The notes under the pieces are model-generated. The model was not told the origin of the DNA, ran no database searches, and saw only the letters and a program-made list of their open reading frames with translations. The position numbers and the translations under genes are program-made. From Klebsiella pneumoniae (lineage in GTDB: Bacteria; Myxococcota_A; UBA796; SXON01), in assembly GCA_945867435.1 (NCBI GenBank), contig CAMBIK010000009.1, forward strand, positions 1-38,955: DNA of 38,955 nucleotides, read 5' to 3'. Of the stretch, positions 8,530 through 16,985 are shown piece by piece. The stretch's first letter is position 1; the number at the start of each line of letters is the position of its first letter.

Positions 8530-9114
8530 TCAGGACGCCACTTGGAGCGGCTCCTCTCCCTCGCCCAGCAGCTCCTCCATGCGCGTACGGGCTCGATTCA
8601 GCCGGCTCATGACCGTCCCCAGCTTCACGCCGAGGCGGATGGCGATTTCGTTGTACGAGAGATCTTCGTAGTAACGGAGGAGGAGAATCGTGCGGTGGTC
8701 GTCAGAGAGCCGTCCAAACAGCGCCAACATCCGGCCCTGCGCCTCCCCCGACAAAACGAGGTCGGAGGGGTCCTGCCCGCGCGGCCGCTCCACGGAGAGA
8801 TTCGCAAGGATCGCGCCACGGCGACGACGATCGCGCAAGATGTTGAAGCAGAGGTTGCGCGTGACCCGGTACAGCCATGCTTGCGTGTGGAAGTCCGCGT
8901 CGAACAGGCGCGCCTCGCGCATCGACCTGATGAAGACTTCCTGCACCACGTCCCCGGCCTCGGCACTGTCCCGGAGGATGCCGAAAGCGTGGATCTCCAA
9001 GCGCTCCCGGAAGTGAGCGAACATCAAGCGACGTGCGCGTTCCGCGCTGACGACTGCGATGGCCTTGATCTCGGCTTCTATCTGGCTGGTGGGCGCGACT
9101 TGGGGGGTCTCCAT
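8530..9114 (-). CDS. ECF-type RNA polymerase sigma factor
   Basis: 194 residues with the two core ECF regions. Region 2 covers about residues 35-105: AEAGDVVQEVFIRSMREA, then HTQAWLYRVTRNLCFNILRDRRRRG. Region 4 covers about 130-185: LSDDHRTILLLRYYEDLSYNEIA, then LGVKLGTVMSRLNRARTRMEELL, with the helix-turn-helix that reads the -35 element. A GGAGAG Shine-Dalgarno precedes the ATG by about 5 bases. No zinc-finger anti-sigma gene is adjacent; the following gene encodes a DUF4388 protein, so control may differ from the usual pair. It heads the minus-strand run down to 2189, and whether it drives that run is unknown. Divergent from the KH-domain gene. Confidence 0.9.
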   Translation of the reverse strand: METPQVAPTSQIEAEIKAIAVVSAERARRLMFAHFRERLEIHAFGILRDSAEAGDVVQEVFIRSMREARLFDADFHTQAWLYRVTRNLCFNILRDRRRRGAILANLSVERPRGQDPSDLVLSGEAQGRMLALFGRLSDDHRTILLLRYYEDLSYNEIAIRLGVKLGTVMSRLNRARTRMEELLGEGEEPLQVAS

Positions 9115-9183
9115 CTTGCTCTCCTGCCGGTGTTGAGTGCCGGCTGGGGGAGGTACGCGCCACCCCCGTCAGTCCTTTCGCTG

Positions 9184-9200
9184 CTTGACGATCCTTGACG
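9184..9200. promoter_or_regulatory. Tandem CTTGACG repeat in a divergent promoter region
   Basis: CTTGACG occurs at 9184-9190 and 9194-9200, a direct 7-bp repeat with a 10-bp period, about one helix turn. It lies between the divergent ECF sigma gene (start 9114) and the KH-domain gene (start 9249). The second copy could serve as a -35 (TTGACG, 9195-9200) with a weak -10 CATTCT at 9218-9223, spacing 17. Operator function is inference. Confidence 0.35.
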
Positions 9201-9248
9201 GATCGCGATGGGGGTCGCATTCTGTGTGTGAATGCCCTGGGAGCGGCC

Positions 9249-9515
9249 GTGGCTGAGCATGAAGGCGGGTCGGATGTCGACATCAGGGGGCTGATCGAGC
9301 AGATCGTTCGCGCCCTGGTCGACCATCCCGAGCGCGTCCGCGTCACGCAGATCGATGGAACCCACAGCGTCGTGCTCGAGCTCGCGGTTGCCCCGGAGGA
9401 TGTGGGCAAGGTGATCGGCAAGAAGGGCATTCACGCCGATGCGATCCGCCGGCTGGTCCATGCGATCGGAGGCAAGACGAAGAAGCGGTATGTTTTGGAG
9501 ATTCTCGAACACTAG
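9249..9515 (+). CDS. khpA: KH-domain RNA-binding protein (KhpA/YlqC type)
   Basis: 88 residues if started at GTG 9249, close to the usual 75-85 of KhpA. A GGGAG Shine-Dalgarno at 9239-9243 with 5-base spacing decides this start over the in-frame TTG at 9195. The KH signature is VAPEDVGKVIGKKGIHADAI (residues 48-67), with the GKKG nucleotide-binding loop at 57-60. The N-terminal helix DIRGLIEQIVRALVDHPE is typical of the family. In other bacteria KhpA binds RNA and partners KhpB or sits beside rpsP and rimM in a ribosome-maturation cluster; here those neighbours are absent and an MFS gene follows 34 bases later. Confidence 0.85.
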   Translation: MAEHEGGSDVDIRGLIEQIVRALVDHPERVRVTQIDGTHSVVLELAVAPEDVGKVIGKKGIHADAIRRLVHAIGGKTKKRYVLEILEH

Positions 9516-9549
9516 GCGCAGACGGTAGCGGTCCGCGGGGCGTTATTCG

Positions 9550-10734
9550 GTGCCGATGCTCGCACCCCCCCCCCGTCCCGGCCGCTGGCGGGTCCTCGCA
9601 AGTTTCGTCCTGGTCGCGCTCGTCAGCCAGCTCCTCTGGCTCAACTTCGCGCCGCTGCTCATCGAGGTGCAGCGCGACTACCAGGTGGATGAGACGACGG
9701 CATCGCTCCTCCTTCTGGTCTTTCCGCTCTTGTACTGCCTGCTCTCGACGCACAGCGGCCGGCTGGTCGATCGCCTCGGGTACAAGCGGGTCGTCGGCAT
9801 TGGCGCGCTGGTCGGGGCGTTTGGTTCGCTGATTCGCCTGGATACGGCGCACTTCGGCTCGCTCCTGGCCGGGCAGGTCGTGATCGCGTGCGCGCAGCCC
9901 TATGTCGTCAATGGCATCTCCAAGTTGGTGGCGGACTGGTTTGAACCGGATGAGGGGGCCATGGCCACCGGGCTCGGCACCGTCGGAATGTTTCTGGGCA
10001 TGGCGGTGGGGATGGCGACGACGCCGCCGTTGTACGCCGAGCTTGGATGGCGGGGTGCGATGGCGGTCAACAGCGTGGTTGCCTTCGCGGCCGCGGGCGC
10101 GTGGCTGGTCTTCGCCGCCGAAACCGGCGCGGCCGCGGCGGAGAATCCCTCTCCGTTCCGGTCGCTCCTCCGCAATCGCACCCTGATGTTGCTTGCCGCG
10201 CTCGGCGGCGCGGGGCTCGGCTTCTTCAACGGGCTCACCACCTGGTTGGAGCAGTTGGTCGCGCCGCGGGGGCTCGATGCGGCGGCCGCGGGGCTGTTGG
10301 GCGCGGCCATCATCGTCGGCGGCATCGTTGGGGCGATCGTAGTGCCTCCCATCGCCGACAAGCTCCGGATGCGGAAGCTGCCGCTGCTCTTGTGCGCGCT
10401 CGGCGCGGGGGCTGCCTACGCTGCGATGGCGATGGCTTCGGAATCGCAGGGCCTGTTCATCAGCGGCGCGCTCCTGGGTGTGACGTTCATGCCCGCCTTC
10501 GCGCTTTTGCTGACCATGACCGGCGAGGCGGTTGCCCCGAGGGACAACGGGGCCGCGACTTCGCTGGTGATGCTGGCCGGAAACGGAGGTGGCGTGGTGG
10601 TCATCGTCGCGATGGCGGTGCTGGACGACTGGGTAGGGCCGGCGCCATGGGCACTGTTGGGCGCGATTGTGGCGGTCACCGTTGCCTTCGCGGCTGCGCT
10701 GCCGGCGGATGCGCGGAAGGTATCAGCTCCCTGA
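9550..10734 (+). CDS. MFS permease, FLVCR-like
   Basis: 394 residues with about 12 hydrophobic helices and a short central loop (about residues 195-215). The first loop carries SGRLVDRLGYKRVV, the MFS motif A. The long first helix (FVLVALVSQLLWLNFAPL) and the NGISKLVADWF segment resemble FLVCR-type and related small-organic-solute MFS proteins. An inner-membrane uniporter or symporter is expected; the substrate cannot be read from sequence. GTG 9550 is favoured by a GCGGGG Shine-Dalgarno 9 bases upstream; ATG 9556 is the alternative. It shares strand and probably transcript with khpA and converges on hutU, its stop codon lying in a shared hairpin. Confidence 0.8.
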   Translation: MPMLAPPPRPGRWRVLASFVLVALVSQLLWLNFAPLLIEVQRDYQVDETTASLLLLVFPLLYCLLSTHSGRLVDRLGYKRVVGIGALVGAFGSLIRLDTAHFGSLLAGQVVIACAQPYVVNGISKLVADWFEPDEGAMATGLGTVGMFLGMAVGMATTPPLYAELGWRGAMAVNSVVAFAAAGAWLVFAAETGAAAAENPSPFRSLLRNRTLMLLAALGGAGLGFFNGLTTWLEQLVAPRGLDAAAAGLLGAAIIVGGIVGAIVVPPIADKLRMRKLPLLLCALGAGAAYAAMAMASESQGLFISGALLGVTFMPAFALLLTMTGEAVAPRDNGAATSLVMLAGNGGGVVVIVAMAVLDDWVGPAPWALLGAIVAVTVAFAAALPADARKVSAP

Positions 10735-10755
10735 CCGCCCCCGCTCAGGGCAGCT
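10725..10755. terminator. Bidirectional hairpin over both stop codons (MFS/hutU)
   Basis: AGCTCCCTGA (10725-10734) pairs with TCAGGG-C-AGCT (10745-10755), a 10-bp stem with one bulged C and a 10-base loop, followed by TT. The TGA of the permease and the TGA of hutU, on opposite strands, lie in the two arms and pair with each other. It is well placed to end both convergent transcripts. Confidence 0.55.
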
Positions 10756-12391
10756 TTACGCCGCGTTCAACAGCCACTTCGTGCGCTCGCGGATAGCCGG
10801 CGTCGACGTGGCGCCACACGCCCATGGCGGGGTCTCCGGTCAGAACGCGGTCGAGTCGGGCAGCGGCCTCTGCCGTGCCATCCGCCACGATGACCTGCCC
10901 CGCGTGGAGCGAGTAGCCCATCCCGACGCCGCCCCCGTGGTGGAACGACACCCAGGACGCGCCGTTCACGGCGTTCAGCATCGCGTTGAGGATCGGCCAA
11001 TCGGCCACAGCATCGCTGCCATCGAGCATGCCCTCGGTTTCCCGGTTGGGCGAGGCCACGCTGCCGCAGTCGAGGTGGTCGCGCCCGATGACCAACGGCG
11101 CTTTGACGGCCCCCGTGCGGACAAGCTCGTTGAACGCCAGGCCTGCTTTGGCGCGTTCGCCATAGCCAAGCCAGCAGATGCGGGCGGGCAGTCCTTGAAA
11201 CTGAATGCGCGCCTGCGCCATCTCGATCCACCGCCGGAGCGCGGTGTTTTCGGGGAAGAGCGCCATCACTGCTTCGTCGGTCTTCCGGATGTCTTCCGGA
11301 TCGCCGGAGAGCGCCACCCACCTGAACGGGCCCTTGCCCTCGCAGAAGAGTGGGCGGATGTAGGCAGGTACGAAGCCTGGAAACGTAAATGCTCGCGCTT
11401 CGTTCATCCCGCCCGTTACGGCCCCGGCGCGTAGGTTGTTCCCGTAGTCGAACACATGGGAGCCCGCCTCGCGCATTCGCACCATCGCTTCGGTGTGCAC
11501 CGCCATCGTGGCGTAGCTGCGTCGGCTGAATTCGGCCGGGTCGCCGGTCCTCAAGGCCTCCGCCTCGGGAAGACTGAGCCCTGCCGGGATGTAGAAGAGC
11601 GGGTCGTGGGCGCTGGTCTGGTCGGTGACAAGGTCGGGCACCACCCCGCGGCGCACAAGCTCGGCGTAGACATCGGCGGCGTTCCCGACGACCCCTATGG
11701 AGCGCGCGTCACCGGCAGCTGTCCACGCCGCGATGCGGTCGAGCGCAGCGTCGAGGGAAGGAGCGAATTCGTCGAGGTAGCCGGTGTCCAGGCGCTTCTG
11801 GATGCGGGTCGCATCCACGTCGACCCCAAGATAAGAAAAGCCGGCGAACACCGCAGCGAGTGGCTGCGCTCCACCCATCCCGCCCAACCCGCCGCTCAGC
11901 ACCCAGCGCCCGCGGGCCTCCCCGCCAAAATGCTGGCGAGCGGCCTCGGCGAAGGTCTCGAAGGTGCCCTGCACGATGCCCTGCGAACCGATGTAGATCC
12001 AGCTGCCGGCCGTCATCTGGCCGTACATCATCAACCCTTTCCGTTCGAGCTCACGGAAGTGTTCCCAGGTAGCCCACTTTCCCACCAGGTTGCTGTTGGC
12101 GATGAGCACGCGGGGTGCGTCCCGGTGGGTGCGTGCGATGCCGACAGGTTTGCCTGATTGAACGAGGAGGGTCTCGTCATCCTCCAGCGCTCGCAACGCG
12201 GCAACGATGCGGTCGAAGCTCTCCCAATCGCGGGCAGCCTTGCCCAGACCGCCGTACACCACAAGGTCCTCGGGGCGTTCGGCCACGTCGGGGTCGAGGT
12301 TGTTGTACAGCATGCGGAGCGCGGCTTCTTGAACCCACCCCTTGCAGGTGAGGGTGCCGCCGCGCGGGGCACGCAATGCGCCGCGGTTCAT
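10745..12391 (-). CDS. hutU: Urocanate hydratase
   Basis: 548 residues from ATG 12391, matching the usual 550-560 of urocanase. That start has a GAGGGG Shine-Dalgarno just upstream; an in-frame start at 12445 would add an unconserved tail overlapping the upstream gene. The enzyme adds water to urocanate to give imidazolone propionate, the second step of histidine breakdown, using tightly bound NAD+ as an electrophile. Visible motifs: [31 protein letters not shown] (NAD binding), [16 protein letters not shown], the [13 protein letters not shown] block holding the active-site Cys, and [16 protein letters not shown]. No hutH, hutI or hutG lies in the window. It follows rpoZ and a small unknown gene on the same strand. 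Confidence 0.95.
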   Translation of the reverse strand: MNRGALRAPRGGTLTCKGWVQEAALRMLYNNLDPDVAERPEDLVVYGGLGKAARDWESFDRIVAALRALEDDETLLVQSGKPVGIARTHRDAPRVLIANSNLVGKWATWEHFRELERKGLMMYGQMTAGSWIYIGSQGIVQGTFETFAEAARQHFGGEARGRWVLSGGLGGMGGAQPLAAVFAGFSYLGVDVDATRIQKRLDTGYLDEFAPSLDAALDRIAAWTAAGDARSIGVVGNAADVYAELVRRGVVPDLVTDQTSAHDPLFYIPAGLSLPEAEALRTGDPAEFSRRSYATMAVHTEAMVRMREAGSHVFDYGNNLRAGAVTGGMNEARAFTFPGFVPAYIRPLFCEGKGPFRWVALSGDPEDIRKTDEAVMALFPENTALRRWIEMAQARIQFQGLPARICWLGYGERAKAGLAFNELVRTGAVKAPLVIGRDHLDCGSVASPNRETEGMLDGSDAVADWPILNAMLNAVNGASWVSFHHGGGVGMGYSLHAGQVIVADGTAEAAARLDRVLTGDPAMGVWRHVDAGYPRAHEVAVERGVKLP

Positions 12392-12410
12392 GGCCCCCTC
12401 GGGTGGCGTG

Positions 12411-12632
12411 CTACGCCTCGTCTTCGTCGTAGCCGGCGGTGGCAAGGGGGCGGCCCCGGACGGTGAACCGGAGGTCGGATTCCACGACTTCCTCGGCTTC
12501 GTCGGTCAGTCCGGCCAGGTACGCGTCGTAGGCGACCTGCGTGGTGCGCCCCTCAGCGATGTGCCTTTCGACAACGCGGGAGTCGAAGAGACATTCCGCG
12601 GTGTACGCGGTCGGAAGGTTCTTGGGCAGCAT
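12411..12632 (-). CDS. Small acidic protein after rpoZ, unknown
   Basis: 73 residues, rich in Glu and Asp at the C-terminus, with Thr/Ala/Tyr in the middle ([19 protein letters not shown]). No signal peptide, membrane helix or known motif is recognised. Its AAGGAG Shine-Dalgarno (complement of 12638-12643) overlaps the rpoZ stop codon, so its translation is probably coupled to rpoZ. That placement and the full ORF support a real gene. hutU begins 19 bases after it. A role connected with transcription or RNA polymerase is only a guess from position. Confidence 0.6.
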   Translation of the reverse strand: MLPKNLPTAYTAECLFDSRVVERHIAEGRTTQVAYDAYLAGLTDEAEEVVESDLRFTVRGRPLATAGYDEDEA

Positions 12633-12641
12633 GGGGACTCC

Positions 12642-12950
12642 TTAGGCCTCGGGGGGGAGGTCGTCGACGGCGGGGGGAAGCAGATCGTCGACGCTCGGGG
12701 GGAGCGCGTTGGCGATATCCGCCTTCTGCTTCTTCAGGTTCTCGTTGTCATCGAACCCGGAGTAGTCGGGGCGAACGTGCCCGGCCGCGATCTCTCGCAA
12801 CGCGGTGACGATCTCCTTGTTCTCGACTTCTTCATCCAGGAGCAACCTGGCACCGCGCATGAGCTGCTTGGTGCGTTCCCCGGCGACGAGGCAAAGGGTG
12901 AAGCGGTTGTCAACCTTCTCCAGGCAGTCTTCAACGGTGATGCGAGCCAA
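12642..12950 (-). CDS. rpoZ: RNA polymerase omega subunit
   Basis: 102 residues. The N-terminus [17 protein letters not shown], the segment [10 protein letters not shown] and the helix [16 protein letters not shown] identify omega, which helps fold and assemble the beta-prime subunit in RNA polymerase. The start is a TTG at 12950, chosen because it gives the conserved MARITVED and because GGAGGGG (complement of 12953-12959) is directly upstream; an in-frame ORF reaching 13106 has no conserved sequence before this point. The C-terminal 25 residues carry a near repeat, PPSVDDLL then PPAVDDL, beyond the conserved core. The usual partner gmk or spoT is not adjacent; a small unknown gene and hutU follow. 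Confidence 0.9.
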   Translation of the reverse strand: MARITVEDCLEKVDNRFTLCLVAGERTKQLMRGARLLLDEEVENKEIVTALREIAAGHVRPDYSGFDDNENLKKQKADIANALPPSVDDLLPPAVDDLPPEA

Positions 12951-12952
12951 TA

Positions 12953-12959
12953 CCCCTCC
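12953..12959 (-). promoter_or_regulatory. Strong RBS for the rpoZ TTG start
   Basis: GGAGGGG on the minus strand sits 2 bases before TTG 12950 (4 bases from the GGAGG core). It fixes the non-ATG start of rpoZ. Confidence 0.6.
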
Positions 12960-13021
12960 GGATGCGTAGGCTGCGGCGGCTATCGCGGGTGGCCTGGAAG
13001 CGCAACCTCCAACCCTGCGGC

Positions 13022-13612
13022 TTAGTTCATGCGCCCGAAGCGCACGGGCACCAGGCCGAGTTGCCGCAGGCGCTCCGCAGCGCGGACCGACCCGGTCGCC
13101 TGCCATTCGTCGTACAGCTTCACGATGTCGGCCGCGTTCCCCTCTCTCGCCTCGTCGCGCACGTCCGCGATCAACTCGGTGCAGGAATCGAAGCGCTCCG
13201 ACATCTCGCCGAAAACCTCTCCCAGCCCCACACCGGGGTCGCGGAGCAGTCGAGCGAGCCTGCCGTAGGCACCTGCACCCATTTCGGCGTAGTAGGTTGT
13301 CGAGATCCGGCGATGTACAAGGTGTTCCCGAAAGAAGCCCAGGGCGATCAGGGCCTGGTCGCCCAGTCGTCGCCAGCAGGTCACCGCCTCGGCGAACGTG
13401 CCGTTGGCGGCCCGTTCGCGCAGCTCGACGAGCGTCGGGGCGGGTGCCTCTTCAGGAAGGTGGCCCTCCTCGGCTAGGAGCTGCGAGAGGTAGAAGACGG
13501 TGTCCTGGCTCACCGCGGCGCCTTGGCGCTTGGCCGCGCCATCCACCCGCTCCTTGAAGAAATCGAACAGGTTTTCGTGAAGAACGATGGGAAGTGTCGC
13601 GTTATAGGCCAC
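13022..13612 (-). CDS. Conserved hypothetical protein (YLSQLL motif)
   Basis: 196 residues, mostly helical, soluble, no signal peptide. The start is GTG 13612, preceded by GGAGG with 5-base spacing; the in-frame TTG at 13633 is less likely because it lies upstream of that Shine-Dalgarno. The segment [20 protein letters not shown], then [18 protein letters not shown], recalls a family of myxobacterial proteins with a TEFYLVNLL-like motif, but I cannot assign a name. It precedes rpoZ by 71 bases on the same strand and diverges from groES, so it shares that control region. Function unknown. Confidence 0.7.
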   Translation of the reverse strand: MAYNATLPIVLHENLFDFFKERVDGAAKRQGAAVSQDTVFYLSQLLAEEGHLPEEAPAPTLVELRERAANGTFAEAVTCWRRLGDQALIALGFFREHLVHRRISTTYYAEMGAGAYGRLARLLRDPGVGLGEVFGEMSERFDSCTELIADVRDEAREGNAADIVKLYDEWQATGSVRAAERLRQLGLVPVRFGRMN

Positions 13613-13623
13613 ATTATCCTCCG

Positions 13624-13633
13624 TTGTTAACAA
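13624..13633. promoter_or_regulatory. Palindrome TTGTTAACAA near the groES promoter
   Basis: A perfect 10-bp palindrome lies between the Shine-Dalgarno of the minus-strand unknown gene (start 13612) and the putative groES promoter (13649-13676). Such A/T-rich symmetry stands out in this GC-rich DNA and may be an operator. It does not match the CIRCE element. Confidence 0.35.
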
Positions 13634-13648
13634 AGTCCGGTCGGTCGC

Positions 13649-13676
13649 TTGACCCGGGTAGGCCGGTGACTATCTC
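13649..13676 (+). promoter_or_regulatory. Putative groESL promoter
   Basis: TTGACC (13649-13654), a 16-base spacer, then TATCTC (13671-13676). The predicted start of transcription near 13683 gives a leader of about 93 bases. Just before the Shine-Dalgarno GGAG (13764-13767) the leader can form a hairpin, CGACC-CTTTC-GGTCG (13741-13755). No CIRCE inverted repeat is visible, so control by HrcA is not supported here. Confidence 0.4.
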
Positions 13677-13775
13677 GACGTCGCCGCAGGGCTGCGCGGT
13701 TGCCCAGCCCCTACTTACTCGCCAACCATCATCCCCCTTCCGACCCTTTCGGTCGCGGCGCCTGGAGCTGAAGTC

Positions 13776-15721
<1,946 letters not shown>

Positions 15722-15750
15722 GCAACAGGCGCGGACTCGCGCAGGCCGGG

Positions 15751-15782
15751 GGGCAGGGTGGCGGCAACGCTCCCTGCCCTTT
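15751..15782. terminator. Rho-independent terminator after groESL
   Basis: GGGCAGGG (15751-15758) and CCCTGCCC (15772-15779) form a perfect 8-bp stem with a 13-base loop, followed by TTT. It lies 30 bases after the groEL stop and just beyond the end of the convergent minus-strand gene, so it may serve both. Confidence 0.7.
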
Positions 15783-15788
15783 GTGCGT

Positions 15789-16331
15789 TCAGTAGGGGAC
15801 CTCGGCATCCACGTCTGGTGAGGCGAATCGGGCGCTTCCCTCTGCGGCGGGCACATAGAAGCGCACGCCGACCGCGGCGTCCATGGTGAATTCCGTGCTC
15901 GGGAAGATGCCAATGCCGGGCGCGAGCTCGACGAAACCCTCTACGGGTACGTCGTCGTGCCAGAAGCCCATCGCGACGGGCACGCGAATAGCTAAATTGA
16001 AGGCGTCGTATCCCGTGCCATCGCCTAGTCGGGCGCGAGGGCCGGCCCCGATCCAGATCGGGAAGTGCATGTCGGGTAGATCGGCCGTGCGCAGGTCGGC
16101 CAGGTCGATGCAGACGTCGGTGTGCAGCTGTGCCCAACCCCTGCCGGTGGCCGAAAACGACCACGCCACGCCGCCATCGACCATGAAGCGTCCTCCCGGA
16201 CGCCACGCGAGGGAGACGCCCGTGGGGGCACCGAGGATGAGGCCGATCCCGACCCCTTCGGGGTTTCGCGTGAACGCAGTTTCGGGAATGGGCGAGGCTG
16301 CAAGGGCGAGGGATGTCAACGACAGGAGCAT
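15789..16331 (-). CDS. Small outer-membrane beta-barrel (DUF3996-like)
   Basis: 180 residues. MLLSLTSLALAA is a probable signal peptide. The mature part alternates polar and hydrophobic residues like a beta-barrel: GVGIGLILGAPTGVSLAW, MVDGGVAWSF, FPIWIGAGPRARLG, LAIRVPVAMGF, GFVELAPGIGI and AAVGVRFYV. This order resembles the DUF3996 / BAPKO_0422 family of small outer-membrane barrels. It is the last gene of a minus-strand set with a TPR protein (36-base gap) and a secreted protease. A structural or pore role in the outer membrane is inferred; no ligand can be named. Confidence 0.7.
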   Translation of the reverse strand: MLLSLTSLALAASPIPETAFTRNPEGVGIGLILGAPTGVSLAWRPGGRFMVDGGVAWSFSATGRGWAQLHTDVCIDLADLRTADLPDMHFPIWIGAGPRARLGDGTGYDAFNLAIRVPVAMGFWHDDVPVEGFVELAPGIGIFPSTEFTMDAAVGVRFYVPAAEGSARFASPDVDAEVPY

Positions 16332-16367
16332 CCAACGCCTGTATCGCGCGGCAGCGGACCCGCCCCG

Positions 16368-16985
16368 TTACTCCCCCTGGGGCGTCAGCGGGCCCTGCAA
16401 TGCGTCGAACACGTCGGCGCCTTGGTACACGGTGATGAGTCGGGTCAGAACGGGGCCGACACGCGGGTGCTGAAGGAACCCGCGCCATGTCGGGTCGGCG
16501 GCCACCGATCTCACCTGAAAGCCGCATCGCAGCGCGCGGAGCATGTGCGCTTCGAAGGCTTTCGGTTCCCCTGCGCGACCCGCGAGGTCGGCCAGCCGGA
16601 ACCAGCCGGGCCAGGCTTCGGGTTCAAGGCGGGAGACCGCCTCGAAATCGTCGCGTGCGCCCGATAGGTCGCCAGCGGCCAGCCGCACTTCGCCGCGGTC
16701 GTAGCGGGCCGCGGCCAGGTCGGGGTCGAGCGCGAGGGCTTGGTCGAGGTAGGTCAGGGCGTGGGCGTCGTTCCCCGCTAGCCGCCAAACCAGCCCAAGC
16801 TCGTAGGTGACACGGGCTGATTCTCCGAATGTGCCGATCCATCGCCTGGCAAACGTCTCCGCGGCCGCTGCGTCGGTCTCGCGCCCGGCGCGTGCGATCT
16901 CGGCTCCCGCGAGTTCGGTGAGCGTGACCGCGTAGTCGGGTGGCGGGAGCTCCGCGGAGGCCACGCTGAGTAGGGCGAGGATCAA
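16368..16985 (-). CDS. Exported TPR protein
   Basis: 205 residues from a TTG start at 16985. That TTG overlaps the TGA of the protease gene as TTGA (16982-16985), which supports coupled translation and this start over an upstream ORF start at 17069. The N-terminus MILALLSVASA is a short likely signal peptide. At least two TPR-like helical pairs follow (about residues 60-130): ESARVTYELGLVWRLAGNDAHAL, then LDPDLAAARYDRGEVRLAAGDL. It probably acts in the periplasm as a protein-binding adaptor. Located between the metalloprotease and the DUF3996-like barrel. Confidence 0.65.
   Translation of the reverse strand: MILALLSVASAELPPPDYAVTLTELAGAEIARAGRETDAAAAETFARRWIGTFGESARVTYELGLVWRLAGNDAHALTYLDQALALDPDLAAARYDRGEVRLAAGDLSGARDDFEAVSRLEPEAWPGWFRLADLAGRAGEPKAFEAHMLRALRCGFQVRSVAADPTWRGFLQHPRVGPVLTRLITVYQGADVFDALQGPLTPQGE

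Noticed and set aside
12951..13021. Promoter for rpoZ in the 71-base gap
   Set aside because: No convincing -35/-10 pair could be seen.
13620..13775. CIRCE element before groES
   Set aside because: No TTAGCACTC-N9-GAGTGCTAA or close variant is present.
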